Assembly (NCBI RefSeq): GCF_016862775.1
Contig: NZ_BONP01000017.1
Coordinates: 1-64,000 of the forward strand
Length of the DNA: 64,000 nt
Direction: 5' to 3'
Origin: Cellulomonas phragmiteti
Lineage (GTDB): Bacteria > Actinomycetota > Actinomycetes > Actinomycetales > Cellulomonadaceae
Under the pieces are notes generated by a model. It was not told the DNA's origin and searched no databases. It saw only the letters and a list, made by a program, of their open reading frames with translations. This document shows positions 45,330 to 53,601 of the stretch, in pieces. Each line of letters begins with the position of its first letter. Position 1 is the stretch's first letter. Made by a program: the position numbers and the translations under genes.

Positions 45330-45779
45330 CCCCGTGTCGACGTGCAGCCTAGTTTTCGCAATCGTGCAGATACGTTTCGTAGGCTGTCGGCGACCTCGCG
45401 GCGAGTGAACGATCGGCAGCCCGCGGCGTGCTGTCCGTCGGGGCGTGCACCCCTCGCGGGTGCCTGACTGCCACCAGCCCGCAGGCTTCGCGACCGTGGG
45501 CAGGCAATCGGCGCACACCAACATGGCAACGGACTGTCAGCACGGGCCCAGCGCGCCGCGCCGGGCGGAGAGACGGTCGGACGATCCGGCGTAGCGTGAT
45601 CGCGCGAGGTGCTCAGTTGACCCCCTCGGCGCTACAGGTTCGGTGTCACCTACTCGTGCAGCAGACCCCTTCGCGCACTGCGCTGTTCGGGTGGTTCACC
45701 ATGAAACGCCGGACTCGCGCAACGGCACCGGGCTACGGTCCAGCCGACAGCGCAGCAGCAGCGCGAGCAAGGGGGCAGC
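45330..45779. other. Gene-free region after dnaB
   Basis: These 450 nt contain no convincing gene. A hairpin GCACCC-CTCGC-GGGTGC (about 45447-45463), 118 nt after the stop, could terminate dnaB transcription. Base composition is slightly less GC-rich than the flanks. AAGGGGG before the lipoprotein start is its ribosome-binding site. Confidence 0.5.
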
Positions 45780-46256
45780 ATGCGGCCAGCGGTCGGTACC
45801 GCGCTCGCCCTGCTCGTCGTTGCCGTCGTTGCGGCGTGCGGACCGGACGGCACAGGGGACACACCTGAGACCCGGCCACCCGTCGCAGCCCCGAGCAGCG
45901 ACGAAGAAGCCACGATCGAGGACTACTGCGACGCCGTCCACCAGGTCAACTGGGTCGACGTCGAGCAGACCCCCGAGGGCGTGCTCGTCACGTGGGACGC
46001 CGCAGCGACGTTCGGCGGACCGGGCACGTACGTCGTCCACCGCCGCCCCTCCGGCACCGCGCAGTGGCAGCGGGTCGAGGAGATCGAGCGCCTCGACGAC
46101 GACTTCACCTACGTCGACACCCGTCCCGCCGAGCAGCCCGGGGTCGCCTACGAGTACTGGGTGACGGTCGTCGAGCCCGAGTGCGGCGGCGAGAGCGAGC
46201 TCTGCCCGCCGTTCGTGTGCGACCCGCCGGCGGCGGCCACCCCCCGCCAGGACTGA
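45780..46256 (+). CDS. Putative lipoprotein with fibronectin-III-like domain
   Basis: A 158-residue exported protein. It has a signal peptide with lipobox VVAAC (Cys at about residue 20), an acidic/proline linker, and one ~95-residue domain (VDVEQTPEGVLVTWDAAATFGGPGTYVVHRR, then GVAYEYWVTVVEPEC) with the strand pattern of fibronectin type III domains. The C-terminus is cysteine-rich (ECGGESELCPPFVC). It would be anchored to the outer face of the membrane. Its function is unknown. It is 83 nt upstream of the secreted metzincin gene and on the same strand. Confidence 0.75.
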   Translation: MRPAVGTALALLVVAVVAACGPDGTGDTPETRPPVAAPSSDEEATIEDYCDAVHQVNWVDVEQTPEGVLVTWDAAATFGGPGTYVVHRRPSGTAQWQRVEEIERLDDDFTYVDTRPAEQPGVAYEYWVTVVEPECGGESELCPPFVCDPPAAATPRQD

Positions 46257-46339
46257 CGCCCCGACCCCGCCACCTGCCACCCGCACGACCCGACCGGCAC
46301 CCGTCCGGTGGGTGACGCACGCCCACGAGAGGAACCAGC

Positions 46340-49108
46340 ATGCCCGCACGACCATGGCTCGCCGTGGCCACCTCGGCGACGCTCGCCGTCCTGCTTTCCG
46401 CGCTGCCCGCCGGCGCGGCGACCCCCGACCCGTCACCACCGGCCGGGGACCCGGCACCACCTGCCAGCGACCCGACACCACCGGCAGGTCAGGCACCGGC
46501 CCGCCCCACGCCCGACACACCTCCGTCCGGGCCCTCCGCCGCACGTACTGCGGCCGCCTCCGCACCGTCAGGCGCCGAGATCGCCGCGGCCCTCGACATC
46601 CCGCCGGCGTGGTTCGTCAGCGCGTCCATCGGGGAGTCCGACCCGCGCGGCGTCGCGATCTCCGACGGCGTGCCGATCGCGGCACCGGACCCGGACCCCG
46701 ACGGCCCAGTCGTCTTCATGGCCCCCGGTGCCCCCACAGTGCAGGCCGCCGCCGCGGGCGACCCCCTGCCGTTCCCGAGCCGGGGCAGCACCTTCCTCGT
46801 GCTCTCGACCGGTGACGCCTCGCACGCGATGCTGCCGCCGTCGCCCAGCGGTGCCAGCACCGTCCTCGATGGGCTCGACAACGAGCAGGGCAACGACAAG
46901 GTCCAGATCGAGCTCGTGCTCCAGGCGCCCCAGGACGCGCGCTGCCTCGCGATGGACGTGGCGTTCCTGTCCGACGAGTACCCCGACTTCGTGGGCGGCT
47001 CGTTCAACGACGCGTTCACCGCTCAGCTCGGCAGCGGCGACATGTGGATCGTCGACGGGGCGGTCGACGCCCCGGGCAACTTCGCGCGCGACTCGCAGGG
47101 CAACCCGCTGACGGTCAACGCCGCGTTCGACCTGCAGGAGTCGACCGCGAGCACCTACGACGGCGCCACCGCGCGGCTGCGGTCGGCGGCGCCGGTGCTC
47201 GGCGGGCGTGAGGTGACCGTGTTCCTCACCATTCAGGACCTCGGGGACTCCGTGCTCGACTCGGCCGCGTTCATCGACAACGTCTTCTTCTCCGAGGACG
47301 CGCTGTGCCGGTTCGGCTCCTCTGAGGACTCCGACGGCGACGGCCTGCTCGACGAGTGGGAGGAGAACGGCTTCGCCATGACCGTCGGCGGCGAGCAGTG
47401 GTCCGTCGACCTGCCGGCGATGGGTGCGGACCCGCTCGTCAAGGACGTGTTCGTCGAGATCGACTACATGTCCGACGCCACGCACTCGCACGCCCCACGT
47501 CCGGCCGAGATCGCCGCGATCGTCGACAGCTTCGCGCGGTCCGGGATCCAGCTGCACGTCGACTACGGACGTTTCGCACCCCTGACCTACGGCAAGCCTG
47601 GCGCAGTGTGGGGCGAGCTCAGCCAGGCCGACCAGATCCCGCACAGCGAGCACTTCGGCTCCAACGGCTTCCTGAGCAACAGCTACAGCTGGCGTGCCTT
47701 CGACGCCGTCAAGATGGACAACTTCGACCCGGCACGCGCCGCGATCTTCCACTACAACCTCTGGGTCCACCGCATGGAGGAAGTCCCCCAGGGTCAGGGC
47801 TACTCCAGTGGCCGGTCCCGCGGAGTGCTTGAGGGCGGCAGCGACTTCATCGTCAGCCTCGGGAACATCACCTCCCCCGGGTACGGCGCCGGCACGTTCA
47901 TGCACGAGCTCGGGCACAACCTCGGGCTCGGGCACGGCGGCGACGACCACGTCAACGGCAAGCCGAACTACCTGTCGGTCATGAACTACGACCACCAGTT
48001 CAGGCTCCCCACGGGCTATCCAGGCCCGGTGTTCGACTACTCGTTCACGCGCCTGGCAGACCTCGACGAGAACGACCTCGACGAGAACGTCGGCATCGGG
48101 ATCACGGCAGACCTCGGGCTGCGCCCGAAGTACCGCTGCAACGGGCAGGGCAACTCGCTCACGGCGCTGAAGTCCCAGCCGATCGACTGGGACTGCGACG
48201 GCACCATCGAGCCCAGCGTGGCCACCAGCATCAACCGCGACGGCGATCGGGACGTCCTGCAGGGCCACAACGACTGGCGCAACCTGGTGTTCACCGGCGG
48301 CGCGATCGGCATGCCAGGTTCCATGCTCGACCTGCCGGAGGAGACCGTCGACCCCGAGCCCGAGGCGACCTACGAGACGTACCTCGAGGTCGTCGGAGGT
48401 GCACCGGAGCTGACCACGGCACCCTCGCTGCCCAGGTCACCGGTCACCGTAGGGACCGATGTCGCGGCGTCGCTCACCTTCTCCACGACCGCGGGCGACG
48501 GCGGCAACATGACCGCGCAGTGGTCGTGGGGCGACGGCGCCGTCAGCGACGGGGTCGTGACCGCAGGTGAGACACCAGCCGTCGTCGGCACCCACGTGTA
48601 CACCGCCCCGGGGACCTACGAGGTGAGCGTGACGGTCGTGGGCCCCGACGGCTCCGCGACCTCCCCGGCCGGCACCGTGACGGTCCAGGGGGCGACCACC
48701 TCACGGGCCAGCGCCACGGCCGCCGGCGTTCTGCGCACCACCGGGGCGAAGAAGTCCGACATCGTGCACGTCGCGGTCGACGCCCGAACCGTGCCCGGGC
48801 ACAGCGGTCCGCTCGGCGCCAGCGTGGTCCGCGCGACCAACGCAAGGCTCACCGTGGTCGGCGAACGTGTCGAGCGCCTCGAGGTCACGGGGGCGACCGC
48901 GGTCGTCGAGTCCCGCGTCCTGGTCAACGGCCGCACGGGCTACCGGCAGCGCATCACGCTGGTCGACGGATTCCCCGCCCGTACCCGCATCCAGGTATGG
49001 GACCCGGCGCGCGGCGGACCGGACGTCGCGGCCGCGGTGCTGCTCGACACGACAAGCGGAGCCAACCCGGCTCCCACGCTGGGCGTCCTCGTCGACGTCC
49101 GCGGCTGA
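46340..49108 (+). CDS. Secreted metzincin-like zinc metalloprotease with PKD domain
   Basis: A 922-residue exported protein. It has a signal peptide (about 1-27), a Pro-rich spacer, and a beta region with LVLSTGDASHAML and FLSDEYPDFVGGSFNDAF that resembles choice-of-anchor L domains (about 70-330). A calcium-loop DSDGDGLLDEWEENG is followed by a protease-like domain with HELGHNLGLGHGG (zinc histidines) and the met-turn SVMNYDH. A PKD-like domain follows (QWSWGDGAVSDGV, YTAPGTYEVSVTVVGPDGS), and then a ~130-residue C-terminal beta domain. The HExxHxxGxxH motif and met-turn identify a metzincin. Targets are unknown. A 17-bp hairpin terminates the gene. Confidence 0.85.
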   Translation: MPARPWLAVATSATLAVLLSALPAGAATPDPSPPAGDPAPPASDPTPPAGQAPARPTPDTPPSGPSAARTAAASAPSGAEIAAALDIPPAWFVSASIGESDPRGVAISDGVPIAAPDPDPDGPVVFMAPGAPTVQAAAAGDPLPFPSRGSTFLVLSTGDASHAMLPPSPSGASTVLDGLDNEQGNDKVQIELVLQAPQDARCLAMDVAFLSDEYPDFVGGSFNDAFTAQLGSGDMWIVDGAVDAPGNFARDSQGNPLTVNAAFDLQESTASTYDGATARLRSAAPVLGGREVTVFLTIQDLGDSVLDSAAFIDNVFFSEDALCRFGSSEDSDGDGLLDEWEENGFAMTVGGEQWSVDLPAMGADPLVKDVFVEIDYMSDATHSHAPRPAEIAAIVDSFARSGIQLHVDYGRFAPLTYGKPGAVWGELSQADQIPHSEHFGSNGFLSNSYSWRAFDAVKMDNFDPARAAIFHYNLWVHRMEEVPQGQGYSSGRSRGVLEGGSDFIVSLGNITSPGYGAGTFMHELGHNLGLGHGGDDHVNGKPNYLSVMNYDHQFRLPTGYPGPVFDYSFTRLADLDENDLDENVGIGITADLGLRPKYRCNGQGNSLTALKSQPIDWDCDGTIEPSVATSINRDGDRDVLQGHNDWRNLVFTGGAIGMPGSMLDLPEETVDPEPEATYETYLEVVGGAPELTTAPSLPRSPVTVGTDVAASLTFSTTAGDGGNMTAQWSWGDGAVSDGVVTAGETPAVVGTHVYTAPGTYEVSVTVVGPDGSATSPAGTVTVQGATTSRASATAAGVLRTTGAKKSDIVHVAVDARTVPGHSGPLGASVVRATNARLTVVGERVERLEVTGATAVVESRVLVNGRTGYRQRITLVDGFPARTRIQVWDPARGGPDVAAAVLLDTTSGANPAPTLGVLVDVRG

Positions 49109-49115
49109 CGGCAGC

Positions 49116-49154
49116 CCGACGGGACGTGGCACCACCCGTGCCACGTCCCGTCGG
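49116..49154 (+). terminator. Terminator after the metzincin gene
   Basis: CCGACGGGACGTGGCAC and its exact reverse complement form a 17-bp stem with a 5-nt loop, starting 7 nt after the stop codon. Confidence 0.85.
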
Positions 49155-49390
49155 TCGCACGCACGGTTGCGGACGCCGGCTGCCACGTGTCGCGGTGAGC
49201 GACCGCACTTCAAACATCCGAACCCGAGATCGTATGTACGGAGTCCCAGCAAGAGCCAGAGCGATCTCCGCCAAGCAGGGCAACAGATGGTTCGACTGAA
49301 CGGCACCGATAATCAGACTACGGCTGTCGAGGCGGACATAGATCGAGAACCGATCGGAGCGCCACGGCCCTCATGGTTGAGGCTCAGCCG

Positions 49391-49936
49391 ATGTCCGACA
49401 CGCTCTTCCGCCTGGAGATCACCCTGGACGGGACTGTCATCGGCGAGTACGAGCGCTCGCGCCACGCGGACATCCCGCGCAAGACCGAGGAGGTCGAGTG
49501 CGCCGCGGACTACCTCGTCGAGCTCTACCGCCGCCGCGGTACGTTCGTCGTCCGCTGGAACTCGGCCACGCGCACAAAAGTCGTCCGCGACCATTTCGGC
49601 AACCACATCGGCGAAATCCCGGCGGCCTGCTGGCGAAAACCCGCTCGCCAAACCGGCTCATCCCAGCCGACGGCGCAGGTCGGTGGCTCGCGGGGCCGCT
49701 CGGCGTTTCGCGCCGGGTGGAGTGGGCCGTCACGCGGGCAGGTACCCAGGAAATCGCCGCGTGGCCGCCGGGGGGGCGGCCGTGCCCGCCCCCCCGGCGC
49801 ACGTCCGGGGTCAATGCGCGCGCCGCGCCCCCCGTGGACGGCATACTGTCGCCTCGGCCCGGGCGGGCCGAAGGTCATCGGTTACCTGGTTCCGCGGGTC
49901 GAGGGTTCGAGTCCCTCCGGCGTCTCGACGTCGTAG
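49391..49936 (+). CDS. Doubtful hypothetical protein upstream of the Y-RNA-like genes
   Basis: An open frame of 181 codons from ATG 49391 (MSDTLFRLEITLDGTVIGEY). The first ~90 residues look protein-like, with alternating hydrophobic and charged residues (ECAADYLVELYRRRGTFVVRW, VVRDHFGNHIGEI). The remainder is Arg/Pro/Gly-rich and runs through the first Y-RNA-like gene, so the true gene may be a shortened remnant. The preceding 49155-49390 is unusually AT-rich for this window and shows no gene. I do not recognise a family. Confidence 0.3.
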   Translation: MSDTLFRLEITLDGTVIGEYERSRHADIPRKTEEVECAADYLVELYRRRGTFVVRWNSATRTKVVRDHFGNHIGEIPAACWRKPARQTGSSQPTAQVGGSRGRSAFRAGWSGPSRGQVPRKSPRGRRGGGRARPPGARPGSMRAPRPPWTAYCRLGPGGPKVIGYLVPRVEGSSPSGVSTS

Positions 49937-50060
49937 CTCAGTCGGAAGAGCAGCGGGCTGCGCACCGTCCCGTCAGGGGCGGTCGCTCTCCGGCGGCCAC
50001 CCCACGCCCGCCCGGGCCCCCGTGCACGCGGTTCGCTGACCCGCCTCGGTGACACCGTCG
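49870..50060 (+). ncRNA. Y-RNA-like RNA 1 (Yrl) with permuted tRNA-like module
   Basis: The tRNA-like parts occur in permuted order: a T-arm (GAGGG-TTCGAGT-CCCTC, 49901-49917), then an acceptor-like stem closed by a CTCG loop (CGGCGT/ACGTCG, 49918-49933), then a D-arm (GCTC/GAGC around AGTCGGAA, 49936-49951). There is no anticodon arm and no CCA end. The module is enclosed by pairing GCGGGTC (49894-49900) with GACCCGC (50038-50044), and GTTACC (49881-49886) with GGTGAC (50048-50053). This architecture is that of bacterial YrlA-type Y RNAs, and the Ro60 gene follows. Ends are approximate. Confidence 0.78.
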
Positions 50061-50139
50061 AAAAAGCGCTAGCAGCCGCCCTGTGTAGACCCCTACAGTC
50101 CTCGACGACAACAGCACACGGGGAGAATCGGGTGGGCCG

Positions 50140-50308
50140 GAGACTGTCGGTTACCACTGTTAATGGCCAGGTCGCGGGTTCGAGTCCCGCCGTCACCTCG
50201 GTGACGTAGCTCAGATGGCAGAGCAGGACTCCGGCGTCATCACACGCCCACCCGAGCCTCCCCGGAGCGGGCCGGAGTGTCTTCGGTGACCTGGTGATGG
50301 CAGTGCGG
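50140..50308 (+). ncRNA. Y-RNA-like RNA 2 (Yrl) with permuted tRNA-like module
   Basis: It has the same layout as RNA 1: T-arm GCGGG-TTCGAGT-CCCGC (50174-50190), acceptor-like CGTCAC-CTCG-GTGACG (50191-50206, perfect), D-arm GCTC-AGATGGCA-GAGC (50209-50224). The enclosing stem pairs CCAGGTC (50167-50173) with GACCTGG (50288-50294) and CACTG (50155-50159) with CAGTG (50301-50305) around an internal loop, as expected for a Ro-binding helix. TCGGTTACC and TCGGTGAC recur in both RNAs. It lies about 160 nt before the Ro60 gene. Ends are approximate. Confidence 0.8.
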
Positions 50309-50470
50309 GTCGCCCGCTCCACCCACGTCGGAGCGGTGGCGGGCCGGAGCGGATCGGTTCTCCTCTCTCTCAGGACGCCCTCGCGAGGAGGGCAGCCCGG
50401 TTCGCCGGGTCCACCCGGTGCGCGCACCACGCCCGCCACCGCCCCGACGACCGACCGAGAGGAACGACCG

Positions 50471-52069
50471 ATGGACGTGCTGCGCACGCTCGGACTGCGG
50501 CGCACGCCGCAGAGCGAGCGCGCCGACACCCGCCAGGAGCTGAACGCCGCCGGTGGCTACGCGTTCGTGCTCGACGACGTCGCCCGGCTGCGGCGCTTCC
50601 TGACCCTCGGCGTGGACGGCGGTACGTACTACGCCGCGCCGCGCGAGCTGGCCCGGGAGAACGCCGAGGTCGTCGGGCGGATGGCCCACGAGGACCCCGA
50701 GACGCTGGTCAGGACCATCGTCGACGTGTCCGTCCGTGGCGCCGCCCCGCGCCAGAACCCCGCGCTGTTCGCCCTGGCGTACGCCGCGTCGGTGCCGGAG
50801 TCGGCACAGCTCGCGCTCGCGGCGCTGCCGGCCGTGGCCCGGACCGGGACGCACCTGTTCCTGTTCGCGGGCTACGTCGAGCAGTTCCGCGGCTGGGGCC
50901 GGGGCCTGCGTCGCGCCGTCGGCGGCTGGTACACGTCCAAGGACGCCGACGCCCTCGCGTACCAGGCGGTCAAGTACCGCCAGCGCGAGGGCTGGTCGCA
51001 CCGCGACCTGCTGCGCCTGGCACACCCGACGACGGCCTCGCCGGAGCTGCGGGCGACGTTCGACTGGATCGTCCGGGGCTCGGTCGGCGACGCGACGCCG
51101 ACACTCGTCGAGGGCTTCGTGGCGGCGCAGGCCGCCACGCAGACCGCGGTGTGGGTCGACCTCGTCCAGCGGCACCGGCTGTCGTGGGAGATGCTCCCCG
51201 ACGCGGCGCTGGGCGAGGCGGCGGTCTGGGACGCGCTGCTCGACGTCGGCGTGCCGCAGACGGCGCTGATGCGCCAGCTGCCCCGGCTCACGCGGCTCGG
51301 CATGCTCCCGGACCTCGGGGGCCGGACCGACGAGGTCGTCGCGCAGCTGGTCGACCCCGGCCGGCTGCGGTCGGCGCGCGTCCACCCGGTCAACGTGCTC
51401 GTGGCGCAGCGGACGTACGCCTCCGGGCGGTCGGCCCGCGGCGCCGGCGAGTGGTCGCCGAGCCGGAAGGTGACCGACGCCCTCGACGCCGCGTTCTACG
51501 CGGCGTTCGGGTCCGTCGAGCCCTCCGGCAAGCGCACGCTGCTGGCGGTCGACGTCTCCGGGTCGATGACGGCGCCGATCTCGGGCATGCCGATCACGGC
51601 CCGCGAGGCGTCCGCCGCGCTGGCCCTGGTGCAGCTCGCGACGGAGCCGGCGGCCTCCGCCGTCGGGTTCACCACGCGGTCGGGCGGCGGCGGCTGGCAC
51701 GACAGCGCGCTGCGGCCGCTCGCGATCTCGCCGCGGCAGCGGCTCGACGACGCCCTGCGCGTGGTCGACGCGATGCCGATGTCCGGGACCGACTGCGCGC
51801 TGCCGATGGTGTGGGCGACCGAGCAGGGCGCCGAGGTCGACACGTTCGTGGTCTACACGGACAACGAGACCTGGGCGGGCAAGGTGCACCCGCACCAGGC
51901 CCTCGCCGAGTACCGGCGGCGGTCGGGGATCGACGCGCGGCTCGTGGTCGTCGGCATGACGGCGACGGGCTTCTCGATCGCCGACCCGTCGGACGCGGGG
52001 ATGCTCGACGTCGTCGGCTTCGACGGCGCGGTGCCCTCGCTCATCACGGAGTTCGCGCGTGGCCTCTAG
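50471..52069 (+). CDS. rsr: Ro60-like TROVE/vWA RNA-binding protein (Rsr)
   Basis: This bacterial ortholog of Ro60 forms a helical-repeat ring that binds Y RNAs and misfolded RNA, and works with exoribonucleases in RNA decay or rRNA maturation. The 532-residue product has the TROVE helical-repeat part (about 1-350: GYAFVLDDVARLRRFLTLG, GTYYAAPRELARENA, FALAYAASV, LAYQAVKYRQREGWSHRDLLRLAHP) and a vWA domain with MIDAS residues D361, S363, S365 (DVSGSM), then SGTDCALPM and VYTDNETW. ATG 50471 has GAGAGGA upstream. Two Y-RNA-like genes immediately precede it, forming a complete Ro RNP locus. Confidence 0.94.
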   Translation: MDVLRTLGLRRTPQSERADTRQELNAAGGYAFVLDDVARLRRFLTLGVDGGTYYAAPRELARENAEVVGRMAHEDPETLVRTIVDVSVRGAAPRQNPALFALAYAASVPESAQLALAALPAVARTGTHLFLFAGYVEQFRGWGRGLRRAVGGWYTSKDADALAYQAVKYRQREGWSHRDLLRLAHPTTASPELRATFDWIVRGSVGDATPTLVEGFVAAQAATQTAVWVDLVQRHRLSWEMLPDAALGEAAVWDALLDVGVPQTALMRQLPRLTRLGMLPDLGGRTDEVVAQLVDPGRLRSARVHPVNVLVAQRTYASGRSARGAGEWSPSRKVTDALDAAFYAAFGSVEPSGKRTLLAVDVSGSMTAPISGMPITAREASAALALVQLATEPAASAVGFTTRSGGGGWHDSALRPLAISPRQRLDDALRVVDAMPMSGTDCALPMVWATEQGAEVDTFVVYTDNETWAGKVHPHQALAEYRRRSGIDARLVVVGMTATGFSIADPSDAGMLDVVGFDGAVPSLITEFARGL

Positions 52070-52418
52070 AGGCCTGCACGGGCCCGACGCGCCGGCCGGG
52101 GGCGGCACCGACCACGGTGCCGCCCCACGGTCGGCGTCTGGGCGACCGGCGACCGTGGGGCAAGCGTCCGCTCCTCCCGGCACACCCCTGCGGCCGTCCC
52201 CCCGGGGCACCTCGGACCCGCGGGCCGCCCGCGCCCGCGAGCTCCACCGCAAGGCTGTCGAGGCGGACGAGGTCGCCGCGCGGTACCGGGCGGAGCGCGA
52301 CCGCCTCGTCCTCCAGCTCCGCGCCGAGGACACCGCCCGCTGGAGCTATTCCGCGATCGCGGACGCGCTGGGCTGCAGCCGGGAGCTGGTCGCCCTGATC
52401 ACGCGTCGGTCCCGCTGA
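52059..52418 (+). CDS. Small helix-turn-helix protein
   Basis: A 119-residue reading from GTG 52059, which overlaps the rsr stop by 11 nt. The N-terminal ~55 residues are low-complexity. The C-terminal half is a charged helix (ARARELHRKAVEADEVAARYRAERDRLV) followed by a helix-turn-helix (WSYSAIADALGCSRELVALI). The start may be further in. Overlap suggests co-translation with rsr and perhaps a role in its regulation. The last 24 nt of the gene recur at 53505. Confidence 0.6.
   Translation: MASRGLHGPDAPAGGGTDHGAAPRSASGRPATVGQASAPPGTPLRPSPRGTSDPRAARARELHRKAVEADEVAARYRAERDRLVLQLRAEDTARWSYSAIADALGCSRELVALITRRSR
52388..52411 (+). repeat. 24-bp direct repeat, left copy
   Basis: The 24 bases starting ggtcgccctgatcacgcg occur identically at 53505-53528. 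The left copy encodes the end (VALITRRS) of the helix-turn-helix protein. Together the copies flank the phosphotransferase gene, 1.1 kb apart. Confidence 0.85.
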
Positions 52419-52535
52419 CGGCAGTCCGTCCGCACACCCGCGGGGACGAGCGACCAGCCGGCACCCACTGAGCACAGCTGTCGAGATCCCTGTCGAGATG
52501 CAGGGTTCTGTGGACCTCGGGGCCGGATGGCTCGA

Positions 52536-53309
52536 CTACCCGACGTGTCCCGGTTCGGCCTGCTGCTCGAGCAGTCGCGTCGCGTCGCGCCGGTACATCG
52601 CGGCGTGGTCGTGCAGGTCGGGCCGGCCGGCGACGCGTGCGTGGTCGTCGGTCCAGTCCGCCAGGTCGTGCAGCCGCGTGACGATGGTGGACAGGACGTC
52701 CTCGATCGGAGGAGCGGCGTCCTCCCCGTAGCTCGACAGCAGATGGGCGACGCGGGTGAGCGGGGTGGCGTCGTCCGGAGCCGGCATGTCCTCGCACCAG
52801 CCGCACAGCCGGTAGGCGAGGTAGGCAAGGTCCCACGCTCGGGGACCGGGCGACGCCATGTCGACATCGATCAAGCCGATCAGCTCCGACCCGTCGAAGA
52901 CCATGTTGTACGGCGCGACGTCGTTCAGGCAGACGACCTCGACCGGGTGGTGCGTCGGAGACCGCCAGACGCGGCCCGTGAGGTCGAACCCGATGGTGGC
53001 GTCGTGGACGGCACGCAGCATCGCCCCGGCCTGTGCCCGGGTCTGCTCCGTCCAGAGCCAGTCGGGTACGGGCCATCCGGCAACCTCGCCGGGCACCCAG
53101 CTCAGGATCTCCCGACCCTCGTCGTCGAGCCCGAGCGGCGCCGGGACGGACGTGACGCCGCGCTCCCGCACCCACGCCAGCAGGGCGTGCACGGCCGGTG
53201 TCCACGGGCCGGCCGTCCGCCGGACGGTGTCACCGACGCGCACCACGGCGTTGACGTTGCCGCCTTCCAGCTCCTGCGCGGCGGCATCTGGCCGGTCGTC
53301 GAGAACCAT
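52536..53309 (-). CDS. Aminoglycoside phosphotransferase (APH) family protein
   Basis: A 257-residue kinase-like protein from ATG 53309. The APH core is seen in VVCLNDVAPYNMVFDG (catalytic loop with Asp and Asn) and LIGLIDVDMASPGPRAWDLAYLAYRL (the metal-binding Asp and the following helix). The N-terminus (EGGNVNAVVRVGDTVRR) supplies the nucleotide-binding strand. The family phosphorylates small molecules; an antibiotic target is not implied by sequence. It lies between the two copies of the 24-bp repeat, which suggests arrival as a unit. Confidence 0.82.
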   Translation of the reverse strand: MVLDDRPDAAAQELEGGNVNAVVRVGDTVRRTAGPWTPAVHALLAWVRERGVTSVPAPLGLDDEGREILSWVPGEVAGWPVPDWLWTEQTRAQAGAMLRAVHDATIGFDLTGRVWRSPTHHPVEVVCLNDVAPYNMVFDGSELIGLIDVDMASPGPRAWDLAYLAYRLCGWCEDMPAPDDATPLTRVAHLLSSYGEDAAPPIEDVLSTIVTRLHDLADWTDDHARVAGRPDLHDHAAMYRRDATRLLEQQAEPGHVG

Positions 53310-53334
53310 CGCGCCATCGTCCCATCGCCCGGGC

Positions 53335-53427
53335 CCGCTGCCCGAGCAGATCGACGCGACCACCGCGGAGCACGGTGTGCAGCTGCCGGAGGACGCCCGC
53401 GCGGTCTGGGCGTGGCACGACGGGGGA
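53335..53427 (+). pseudogene. Fragment of an SMI1/KNR4-like gene
   Basis: About 30 codons, PLPEQIDATTAEHGVQLPED followed by ARAVWAWHDG, match the N-terminal pattern of SMI1/KNR4 (SUKH) proteins. No start codon or ribosome-binding site precedes it, and the frame then runs into unrelated sequence and the right copy of the 24-bp repeat. It appears to be debris of a deleted immunity-type gene. Confidence 0.5.
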
Positions 53428-53504
53428 AGACGTCAGCGGGTCGTCACCTGCACGTCGTCACCTGCACGTCGTCGCGCAGTGGTCAGAGCAGCGGAATGCG
53501 CACG

Positions 53505-53528
53505 GGTCGCCCTGATCACGCGTCGGTC
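53505..53528 (+). repeat. 24-bp direct repeat, right copy
   Basis: Identical to 52388-52411. Here it is detached from the helix-turn-helix gene body and follows the SMI1-like fragment and a short tandem gtcacctgcacgtc repeat (about 53444-53473). It may mark a duplicated target or a deletion end point. Confidence 0.85.
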
Positions 53529-53601
53529 GCGTCGAGCCGCCCGCCGCGCGACGCATCTCGACGGCGGGCGGACCTGTGCCGCCGCCGGCCGCAGGGTGCT
53601 C

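Noticed and set aside
49901..50224. Two apparent tRNA genes with good T- and D-arms
   Set aside because: The arms are in the wrong order (T-arm before D-arm), the acceptor stem is closed by a loop, and there is no anticodon arm or CCA end. They are better explained as tRNA-like modules of Y RNAs.
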